A model generated the notes under the pieces. The model made no database searches. It saw only the letters and a program-made list of their open reading frames with translations, and was not told the origin of the DNA. A stretch of 17,647 nt of DNA from an uncultured bacterium (lineage in GTDB: Bacteria > Cyanobacteriota > Vampirovibrionia > Gastranaerophilales > Gastranaerophilaceae): assembly GCA_947365485.1 (NCBI GenBank), contig CANAXK010000011.1, forward strand, positions 1 through 17,647, given 5' to 3'. The translations under genes were made by a program, and so were the position numbers. How positions within the stretch are numbered: position 1 is the first letter of the stretch; the number at the start of each line of letters is the position of its first letter. Of this stretch, positions 7,319-13,150 are shown piece by piece.

Positions 7319-7385
7319 CAATCACCTCCCTTCCAGCACAAAGTCCATCAACTCATGTTGTTGCCGGGGTGGTGTGGGATGATTA
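7319..7385 (-). promoter_or_regulatory. SD-sequestering element in 5' UTR of mRNA A
   Basis: In the - strand mRNA, TAATCATCCC (7385-7376), starting about 10 bases after the predicted 5' end, can pair with GGGAGGTGATTG (7330-7319): four pairs TCCC/GGGA plus six pairs TAATCA/TGATTG (one G-U), with a two-base bulge. This would hide the SD in the full-length transcript, a known control mode of type I toxin mRNAs. Confidence 0.5.
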
Positions 7386-7400
7386 CCTTTACCAGTTAGA

Positions 7401-7429
7401 ATTATAGCAGGATTGAGTCAATAAATCAA
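7401..7429 (-). promoter_or_regulatory. Promoter for small-ORF mRNA A
   Basis: On the - strand TTGATT (7429-7424) and TATAAT (7406-7401) are 17 bases apart, and the -10 is preceded by TGC, an extended -10. Predicted start is near 7394, giving an mRNA of about 200 nt. Confidence 0.72.
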
Positions 7430-7549
7430 TCGGCTTTTGGAAAATACGTTTATAAAAAATAAATTCGTATCAAACGAAACCTTGCATAAATTTAGAATTT
7501 ATTGTAAACTTATATTACGTTTTTATAAGTATAAATCCAATTGAGAAAA
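7430..7549. other. AT-rich spacer upstream of the HD gene
   Basis: About 120 bases without a gene. It probably holds the promoter of the HD-GYP-like gene. Weak candidates are TTGTAA (7502-7507) with TATAAG (7524-7529), 16 bases apart, and TATAAA (7530-7535) five bases before the TTG at 7541. None is decisive. Confidence 0.35.
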
Positions 7550-8311
7550 ATGATTTTAAAACACCCCGAAAAAAGAAAAATAGTGAGCTTGAAAGGCGCT
7601 GTTCAGATTAGCAGCAGCACATTCTTTGTCTACACGGATAATTACGGAAAAACTTTCCTCAAATCTGGCAAAGACGAGAAGCTGCAAAAAAACGCGTTCA
7701 AGAACATGGTTGACCTCAACCCTGCTATCAAGGGGCTTTTGAAAAAATACAAAATCAAACCTTCGGTTGATACAAAAACCCTGAAAGAGCTTGCAGGCGG
7801 GCACATGAACGACACCTGCAATATCGCAATGGGGATTTATTCAATACTTTCAGAACCGTTAAAAAAAGAAATCGACAAGGCAATTATTAAGGAAGCGTCA
7901 ATGCTTCATGATTTAGGCAAGGTTCTTATTCCGTCAAAGATTTTGAACAAGCCGGCAAAATTAAACGTTAAAGAGCGCGAGATTATGAATATCCACTCGA
8001 CTCTTGGCTACGAACTTTTAAAAACCCAGAACATCAAAGAAGAGACTCTGGAGCTTATCAAATACCATCACCAGAATCTCAAAAAGTCAGGCTACCCTGA
8101 ACTTGAGGAAGGAAAGACACCTCCGTCAATCGGAGTCCAGATAATATCAACTGCAGACAAATACAGCGCTCTAAGAGAAGCGCGCGTATACAGAAGGCGT
8201 CTAAACAGGCTCGAAGCACTTTTGATACTCTACAAAGAAGTGCGCGAGGGCAAAATCCTTGCAGATGTTTATGACGCTCTGGTTAAGTACGCAGAGAAAT
8301 TTGATACTTAA
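7550..8311 (+). CDS. HD-GYP-like metal-dependent phosphohydrolase
   Basis: This 253-residue protein has an HD hydrolase domain in its C-terminal two-thirds. Counting from the in-frame TTG at 7541, visible metal-site residues are H88, H123-D124 (MLHDLGKVLIP), H152, H176-H177 and D206 (ISTADKYSALREARVYRR). A GYP-like turn (SGYPE, 184-186) follows. This is the layout of HD-GYP domains, which in the best-studied cases hydrolyse cyclic di-GMP, a second messenger that controls flagella. However, the canonical HHExxDGxGYP is changed to HHQNLKKSGYP, so substrate specificity is uncertain. There is no transmembrane segment or receiver domain in the first 80 residues. ATG 7550 is chosen, but TTG 7541 is possible; no clear SD exists for either. 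The 3' end overlaps convergent uvrC by 4 bases with no terminator between. Confidence 0.82.
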   Translation: MILKHPEKRKIVSLKGAVQISSSTFFVYTDNYGKTFLKSGKDEKLQKNAFKNMVDLNPAIKGLLKKYKIKPSVDTKTLKELAGGHMNDTCNIAMGIYSILSEPLKKEIDKAIIKEASMLHDLGKVLIPSKILNKPAKLNVKEREIMNIHSTLGYELLKTQNIKEETLELIKYHHQNLKKSGYPELEEGKTPPSIGVQIISTADKYSALREARVYRRRLNRLEALLILYKEVREGKILADVYDALVKYAEKFDT

Positions 8312-9981
8312 TTCTGTTCTTTTAATTTCTTAGACCGCAAATCCCTGTGGAACATGATTGCAAACCTGTGCGCCTCGTCACGAATCCTCTGGATTAGATA
8401 AAGCGCGTTGGAATCCCTCGGAAGCAGAATCGATTCCGACCGGTTTGGAAGAAATACCTCCTCTTCTCGCTTGGCAAGCGAGACAAAATCAATTCCGCCT
8501 TCACCAACCTTTATCCCCATGTCAGCCACAATCTGCATAACGCTCGAAAGCTGCCCTTTTCCACCGTCAATAATAATCAAATCCGGCTTCTCCCACTTCG
8601 GCTCGCCAAGCCGCGCAAGACGACGGGACAAAACTTCTTTCATTGAAAGAAAATCGTCTGGCTTGCCTTCGGTTGTCTTAATCTTGAACTTGCGGTAAGC
8701 TGTCTTTTTCGGAAGCCCGTTCTGGAACACAACCATCGAAGCGACCGTGTTTGTGCCCTGAATGTGCGAGATGTCGTAACACTCAATCCTGTTCGGGAAA
8801 TTCGTGAGCTCCAACTTCTCTGCAAGATAAGCCCCGACCTCGTTGAAATCATCCCTGATTTGCGCCATCTTTTTGAGCTTTGCGTTTTCTAAAAGATTCT
8901 CCGCGTTTTTGTGCGCAAGCGCGTAAAGCTCCCTGTACTTGCCGCTCTTGCCGTAATTTATGGTAATCTTCTTGCCTGATATAACCTTCAACCAGTCCTC
9001 GTAAAGCCCTTTGTCTCCGATTGCTTCTAAGTCATGGGAAATAATCCTGTCCGGGAACTCGAGCTTGAGCGCGGTGTAGTAGTCACGGAAGAATGTTTCA
9101 AAATACTCTGTCTTGTCAATATTGTCGACAAAGTATGTGAAGTCTTTTTTGTCAATAAGCCTGCCTTCGCGTATCATCATAATCACAATCGCGAGGATAC
9201 CGTCTTCGTAAATCACAGAAATGATGTCCTCGTTGAGTTTTGTGTTCTCGTAAACAACTTTCTGACGCTCGAGTGTCTTTTGCAAATCAAGGTAGCTGTC
9301 ACGCATTTTTGCAGCCTTTTCAAACTGCTCACTCGCTGCATACTTCTGCATCTGCTCCTGAATCTGCTTCAAAAGCTCGGTCTGCTTCCCGCTTAAGAAC
9401 AACTCAACCTGACGGATAAGCTTCTGGTACTCTTCCGGTGTGACTTTGCCCTGACACGGCGCAAGACATTTTCCGATGTGGTAGTAAAGACAAGGCCGGC
9501 TTGTGAATTTCGGGGTCTTGCACTGCTTGAGCGGGAAGAGCTTTTTCAAAAAATCCAGCGTTGCGTACATTGCACCCACATCTGTGTAAGGCCCGTAGAA
9601 TCTGCCTTTGTCAGGATTCAGGTTCTTTTTGCGAACTACCTGAATGCGCGGAAAATCTTCGTCTGTAATCAGGAAGTAAGGGTATTTTTTGTCGTCTTTA
9701 AGAAGCACATTGTATCTTGGTTTGTGTTTCTTAATCAGGTGGGATTCAAGAATGAGCGCTTCGACTTCTGAATCTGTGATAATGTATTCCAGCTTTTCGA
9801 TTTGCGCAACAAGCACGGTTGTTTTTACGCTGTCGTGCTGTTTGTGAAAATAGCTGTACACGCGGCGTTTAAGGTTTTTTGCCTTGCCCACATAAATAAT
9901 CTCGCCCTCTTTATCGTAATAAAGATAGCACCCCGGCTGCTCCGGAACGAGTTTGATTGTGTCGCGCAAAGTGTCGTTCAT
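8308..9981 (-). CDS. uvrC: Excinuclease ABC subunit C, lacking the C-terminal HhH domain
   Basis: UvrC makes both incisions around bulky DNA lesions after loading by UvrA and UvrB. Visible domains: the N-terminal GIY-YIG nuclease (GCYLYYDKEGEIIYVGKAKN), a cysteine cluster (CLYYHIGKCLAPC, about 150-165), a UVR UvrB-binding segment (ASEQFEKAAKMRD, about 205-220), and the RNase H-like nuclease (ECYDISHIQGTNTVASMVVF; PDLIIIDGGKGQL; RDEAHRFAIMFHRDLRSK). The protein stops a few residues after that last motif, at about 557 residues, where most UvrC proteins continue with a helix-hairpin-helix pair, so it is naturally short. I start at ATG 9981; the upstream in-frame GTG codons at 9999 and 9996 would include the promoter. 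TATAAT lies six bases before this ATG and there is no SD, suggesting a leaderless mRNA. Confidence 0.96.
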   Translation of the reverse strand: MNDTLRDTIKLVPEQPGCYLYYDKEGEIIYVGKAKNLKRRVYSYFHKQHDSVKTTVLVAQIEKLEYIITDSEVEALILESHLIKKHKPRYNVLLKDDKKYPYFLITDEDFPRIQVVRKKNLNPDKGRFYGPYTDVGAMYATLDFLKKLFPLKQCKTPKFTSRPCLYYHIGKCLAPCQGKVTPEEYQKLIRQVELFLSGKQTELLKQIQEQMQKYAASEQFEKAAKMRDSYLDLQKTLERQKVVYENTKLNEDIISVIYEDGILAIVIMMIREGRLIDKKDFTYFVDNIDKTEYFETFFRDYYTALKLEFPDRIISHDLEAIGDKGLYEDWLKVISGKKITINYGKSGKYRELYALAHKNAENLLENAKLKKMAQIRDDFNEVGAYLAEKLELTNFPNRIECYDISHIQGTNTVASMVVFQNGLPKKTAYRKFKIKTTEGKPDDFLSMKEVLSRRLARLGEPKWEKPDLIIIDGGKGQLSSVMQIVADMGIKVGEGGIDFVSLAKREEEVFLPNRSESILLPRDSNALYLIQRIRDEAHRFAIMFHRDLRSKKLKEQN

Positions 9982-9987
9982 AAGTAT

Positions 9988-9993
9988 ATTATA
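9988..9993 (-). promoter_or_regulatory. uvrC -10 box, leaderless start
   Basis: TATAAT on the - strand ends six bases before the uvrC ATG, so transcription would begin at or next to the A of the start codon. The -35 region is weak (TTTAAT at 17-base spacing). It directly adjoins the divergent -35 of antisense RNA B at 10000-10005. Confidence 0.6.
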
Positions 9994-9999
9994 CACCAC

Positions 10000-10028
10000 T
10001 TGACAAATGTATTAAAATCATAAATAAT
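10000..10028 (+). promoter_or_regulatory. Promoter for antisense RNA B
   Basis: A perfect TTGACA (10000-10005) is followed after 17 bases by AATAAT (10023-10028). Predicted start is near 10035. The segment TTGACAAATGTA is shared base for base with the promoter region of antisense RNA A (7172-7183). Confidence 0.68.
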
Positions 10029-10033
10029 GTAGA

Positions 10034-10091
10034 CATAGGGGGAAGCCCTAAGAAAGTAGTGTTTCCTTAGAGCTTCGCTTAGTACCCTATG
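10034..10091 (-). terminator. 3' hairpin and likely terminator of small-ORF mRNA B
   Basis: Read on the - strand, CATAGGG (10091-10085) pairs with CCCTATG (10040-10034), with the inner GAAGC/GCTTC and CTAAG/CTTAG stems. It begins two bases after the small-ORF stop. The tail (TCTACATTATTTAT) is only moderately T-rich, so terminator function is probable rather than certain. Confidence 0.5.
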
Positions 10092-10143
10092 ATTTAGCTT
10101 TTTAGAATGATTTCCAGTATCTCAAGTGCTGGAAATTTTTCTT
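10035..10143 (+). ncRNA. Antisense RNA B, candidate type I antitoxin
   Basis: A predicted RNA of about 110 nt. It opens with a long nested hairpin: CATAGGG, 10034-10040, pairs with CCCTATG, 10085-10091, while inside GAAGC pairs with GCTTC and CTAAG with CTTAG. It ends with an intrinsic terminator at 10110-10143. It is complementary to the last half of the - strand 28-codon ORF and to that mRNA's 3' hairpin. Length, order of parts and position relative to the small ORF are the same as in antisense RNA A. No named RNA family is recognised; the antitoxin role is inferred from the arrangement. Confidence 0.58.
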
Positions 10144-10180
10144 TGTGACATTTTACAATGTAAAAAAGCAAAGAAATCAT
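10094..10180 (-). CDS. 28-residue peptide, candidate type I toxin B
   Basis: This small ORF begins MISLLFYIVKCHKEKFPALE and ends ILEIILKS. It has a hydrophobic N-terminus, a basic middle (KCHKEK) and an amphipathic, leucine/isoleucine-rich C-terminus, less purely hydrophobic than peptide A. The SD is extreme: AGAAAGGAGGTGA (10199-10187) ends six bases before the ATG and complements 13 bases of the usual 16S rRNA 3' end. It has its own promoter (10259-10287), a 72-base 5' UTR, a 3' hairpin just after the stop and a convergent antisense RNA ending inside the ORF. It shares MIxLL...IVK-like spacing with peptide A. I recognise no named family; a type I toxin is the best reading, and a regulatory small protein is the alternative. 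Confidence 0.55.
   Translation of the reverse strand: MISLLFYIVKCHKEKFPALEILEIILKS
10110..10143 (+). terminator. Intrinsic terminator of antisense RNA B
   Basis: ATTTCCAG (10110-10117) pairs with CTGGAAAT (10129-10136), with two further pairs towards a 7-base loop, then TTTTCTTT. It is embedded in the - strand small ORF. Confidence 0.8.
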
Positions 10181-10186
10181 ACTCTT

Positions 10187-10240
10187 TCACCTCCTTTCTC
10201 CATCGTTTTCTTAGTATTTACGTGTGTGGAGCGGAAGTGA
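10187..10240 (-). promoter_or_regulatory. SD-sequestering element in 5' UTR of mRNA B
   Basis: TCACTTCC (10240-10233), about 12 bases from the predicted 5' end, can pair with GGAGGTGA (10194-10187) over eight base pairs including one G-U. It matches the position and likely function of the element in mRNA A, though the sequences differ. Confidence 0.5.
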
Positions 10241-10258
10241 CGGGCACTACCCAAATCC

Positions 10259-10287
10259 ATTTTATAATATATTTTCTTATTTGTCTA
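10259..10287 (-). promoter_or_regulatory. Promoter for small-ORF mRNA B
   Basis: On the - strand TAGACA (10287-10282) and TAAAAT (10264-10259) are 17 bases apart. The -35 begins five bases after the uvrA stop codon. Predicted start is near 10252. Confidence 0.6.
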
Positions 10288-10291
10288 GAAT

Positions 10292-13114
10292 CTATTCAAA
10301 AAACTGCTTCAAATACTGCCCTGTGAAAGACTTCGGATTCCTTGCTACCTCTCTTGGCGTACCGCAGGCAACAACCTCGCCGCCGGCGTTTCCACCCTCA
10401 GGCCCTAAATCGATTATGTAGTCAGCAACCTTTATTAAATCAAGGTTGTGCTCAATTATCAGAATCGTGTTCCCGTTGTCTGCAAGCTGCTGGATAATCT
10501 TAATCAACTTGTCCAAATCGTGCCAGTGCAGCCCGACTGACGGCTCGTCAAGCAGATAAAGTGTCTTTCCGGTTGCGCGTTTGTTGAGCTCGGAAGCAAG
10601 CTTGATTCTCTGCGCTTCACCACCGGATAGGGTTGTCGCACTCTGGCCGAGCTTTATGTAGTCCAAACCAACATCGTTAAGCGTCTTGAGCTTGTTTGCA
10701 ATTTGCGGAATGTTTTCAAAAAACTCGTAAGCCTCTTTTACACTCATCTCCAGAACGTCGGCAATTGTCTTGCCCTTGTACTTGACCTCAAGCGTCTCGT
10801 TGTTGTAGCGCTTCCCTTTGCACACATCACATTTTACGTAAACGTCAGAAAGGAAGTTCATCTCAATCTTCAAAACCCCGTCTCCTGAACAAGCCTCGCA
10901 ACGCCCGCCCTTGACGTTGAAGCTGAATCTTCCAGGCTTGTAACCGCGCATTTTTGCCTCGTTTGTCTTTGCGTAAAGTTCTCTTATGTGCGTAAATACG
11001 TCCGTGTAAGTCGCAGGGTTGGAACGCGGTGTCCTGCCGATTGGCGACTGGTCAATGTCGATAATCTTGTCAAGATGCTCAAACCCGAGAATCTCGTCCA
11101 CACCTTGCGGCTTAGGCTTGTTCTTCCGAAGCTTATGCACAGCGTATTCGTAAATCAATTCCTGCATAAGCGTTGATTTCCCTGAGCCGGAAACACCTGT
11201 GAGGACAACGATTTTACCCATCGGAATGTCTAAATCAATGTTCTTGAGGTTGTTCTTGAACGCGTTTCTGATTTGCAAGAAATTTCCGTTTCCTTCTCTT
11301 ACCTTCTTTGGAATCGGAATGTTGTACTCGCCGCTCAAATACTTGCCGGTAATCGAGTCGTCTGCCTTTATGATATCCTCAACTGAGCCGTGCGCAATCA
11401 CGTTCCCGCCGTTTACTCCGGCGTTTGGCCCGATATCCACAATGTAATCAGCGTTTCTGATTGTGTCCTCGTCGTGTTCAACCACAATGAGCGAGTTGCC
11501 CATGTTTCTGAGCTTCAAAAGCGTCTTGATTAACCGGTCGTTGTCGCGCTGGTGCAAGCCGATTGAAGGCTCATCAAGCACGTACAATACTCCTGAAAGT
11601 CCGCTTCCAATCTGGGTTGCAAGCCGGATTCTCTGAGCTTCCCCGCCTGAAAGCGTTCCGGATGTTCTGGCAAGGTTAAGGTAGTTCAAGCCAACATCGC
11701 AGAGGAATTTTAGCCTTGCACGGATTTCGTCAAGAATCTGTTTCCCGATTTTCATGTGGAAGTCAGAAAGCGTGAGATAAAGCTCGCTCACAAACTCGTA
11801 AGCCTTATCAACCGGCATGAGACAGAACTCGTAAATATTCACCCCGTTGATTCGAACAGCAAGTGGGAACGGCTTGAGCCTTGCACCGCCGCATTTTTCA
11901 CACGGAGTTGTCACCATGTACTTCTCGATTTCGGCTTTCCAGTACTCGCTGTCAACATTGTAGTGCTTCATAAGGAACGGAATAACGCCGATGAATTTCT
12001 GCATGCTGGTTCTGTACCTTTTGCTCCCAAATTCGCGAATCCTCATCGGTATGCGCTCATCAGAACCGTAAAGAATAATCTGCTGGTGCTCTTCCGGCAA
12101 ATCCCTGAACGGCAGGTTCAAATCTATTTTGTAAGCTTCGCTCACCGCTTTGATTACGTCGTCATAGTATCCGGTAGAAGACTTACTCCACGGGTAAATC
12201 GCGCCCTCGTTGATGCTCTTTGTTCTATCAGGCACAACTAAATTAGGGTCGATTTTGAAATCAACACCAATCCCGCCGCACTTGTCGCATGCGCCGTACG
12301 GTGCGTTGAACGAGAAAATCCTAGGTGTGAGTTCTTCAAAGCTCAAATTGCAATCAGGACAGGCGAGTTTTTCGCTGTACACGATTTCTTCTCCGCCTAC
12401 AACATCAATGTTCGCAACCCCGTCGGCTTTTTTGAGCGCGATTTGAACGCTGTCTGCGATTCTTGATTTTGCTTCGGGTTTTACAACAACGCGGTCTATC
12501 ACAACAGAAATCGTGTGGGCTTTGGTTTTTGCAAGCTTGATTTCGTCTTCATCAAGGTTGTAGACCTCGCCGTCAACTTTTACGCGCACAAAGCCTTCCT
12601 GCTTTAGTTCTTCAAATAGTGATTGAAACTCGCCTTTTTTGCCTTTTGCCAGCGGGGCGAGAATCTGGATTTTGCTGCCTTCCGGAAGTTTGAGGATACT
12701 GTTTACAATCTCGTCAATTGTTTGAGGCTTGATTGGTTTTCCGCATTTCGGGCAGTACGGGGTTCCGATTCTTGCGAACAAAAGTCTCAGGTAGTCGTAG
12801 ATTTCTGTCACAGTACCCACGGTTGAGCGCGGGTTGTTGCTTGTTGATTTCTGGTCAATAGAAATCGCGGGTGTAAGTCCGTCAATATAATCCACATCCG
12901 GCTTATCCATCTGACCCAAAAACTGGCGTGCGTAGGTTGAGAGGCTTTCAATGTACCTTCTCTGGCCTTCTGCAAATATTGTATCAAATGCAAGCGAGCT
13001 TTTACCCGAGCCGGAAACACCCGTAAACACGACTAATTCGTTTTTGGGGATTTGCAACGACACGTTTTTAAGGTTATGTTCTCTCGCACCCTTTATTGTA
13101 ATTTTGTCTGTCAT
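10292..13114 (-). CDS. uvrA: Excinuclease ABC subunit A
   Basis: UvrA is the damage-recognition ATPase of nucleotide excision repair and loads UvrB. About 940 residues, full length. Two ABC modules are visible. The first has Walker A GVSGSGKSSLAF and signature TLSGGEAQRIRLA with LYVLDEPSIGLHQRD. The second has GVSGSGKSTLMQEL and TLSGGEAQRIKLA with LYLLDEPSVGLHWHD. Zinc cysteines are present as CPDC...CDKC in the first half and CEAC...CDVC in the second. I start at ATG 13114 (MTDKITIKGAREHNLKNV), the standard UvrA N-terminus; the longer frame from 13150 adds residues overlapping its promoter. TATAAT is six bases before this ATG, with no SD, so the mRNA is probably leaderless. No LexA-type dyad is evident. 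uvrC is the next large gene, separated by toxin-like module B. Confidence 0.98.
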   Translation of the reverse strand: MTDKITIKGAREHNLKNVSLQIPKNELVVFTGVSGSGKSSLAFDTIFAEGQRRYIESLSTYARQFLGQMDKPDVDYIDGLTPAISIDQKSTSNNPRSTVGTVTEIYDYLRLLFARIGTPYCPKCGKPIKPQTIDEIVNSILKLPEGSKIQILAPLAKGKKGEFQSLFEELKQEGFVRVKVDGEVYNLDEDEIKLAKTKAHTISVVIDRVVVKPEAKSRIADSVQIALKKADGVANIDVVGGEEIVYSEKLACPDCNLSFEELTPRIFSFNAPYGACDKCGGIGVDFKIDPNLVVPDRTKSINEGAIYPWSKSSTGYYDDVIKAVSEAYKIDLNLPFRDLPEEHQQIILYGSDERIPMRIREFGSKRYRTSMQKFIGVIPFLMKHYNVDSEYWKAEIEKYMVTTPCEKCGGARLKPFPLAVRINGVNIYEFCLMPVDKAYEFVSELYLTLSDFHMKIGKQILDEIRARLKFLCDVGLNYLNLARTSGTLSGGEAQRIRLATQIGSGLSGVLYVLDEPSIGLHQRDNDRLIKTLLKLRNMGNSLIVVEHDEDTIRNADYIVDIGPNAGVNGGNVIAHGSVEDIIKADDSITGKYLSGEYNIPIPKKVREGNGNFLQIRNAFKNNLKNIDLDIPMGKIVVLTGVSGSGKSTLMQELIYEYAVHKLRKNKPKPQGVDEILGFEHLDKIIDIDQSPIGRTPRSNPATYTDVFTHIRELYAKTNEAKMRGYKPGRFSFNVKGGRCEACSGDGVLKIEMNFLSDVYVKCDVCKGKRYNNETLEVKYKGKTIADVLEMSVKEAYEFFENIPQIANKLKTLNDVGLDYIKLGQSATTLSGGEAQRIKLASELNKRATGKTLYLLDEPSVGLHWHDLDKLIKIIQQLADNGNTILIIEHNLDLIKVADYIIDLGPEGGNAGGEVVACGTPREVARNPKSFTGQYLKQFFE

Positions 13115-13120
13115 ACCAAA

Positions 13121-13150
13121 ATTATAGCACGGGGGTGAAAATTTGGGCAA
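13121..13150 (-). promoter_or_regulatory. uvrA promoter, leaderless start
   Basis: TTGCCC (13150-13145) and TATAAT (13126-13121) are 18 bases apart, with TGC before the -10 (extended -10). The -10 ends six bases before the ATG at 13114. The -35 abuts the stop codon of the upstream prepilin gene. Confidence 0.65.

Noticed and set aside
7138..7407. An 89-codon + strand open frame across module A with a hydrophobic middle.
   Set aside because: It starts at a GTG inside the flagellar terminator, has no SD, and its hydrophobic part is the reverse-strand image of the 26-codon ORF.
9981..9999. Extended UvrC start at the GTG codons upstream of the ATG.
   Set aside because: The extra residues fall on the TATAAT box and have no family match; the protein begins properly at MNDTLRDTIKLVPEQPG.
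10126..10326. Two overlapping + strand open frames around 10126-10421.
   Set aside because: They have no SD or promoter, run into the end of uvrA in the wrong direction, and lie beyond the antisense terminator.
11756..12241. Long + strand open frames opposite uvrA and uvrC (up to 161 codons).
   Set aside because: They are mirror frames of highly conserved - strand genes, with no SD and no recognisable protein features.
13100..13150. A LexA/SOS box upstream of uvrA.
   Set aside because: No GAAC-N4-GTTC or CTGT-N8-ACAG type dyad is visible near the promoter.
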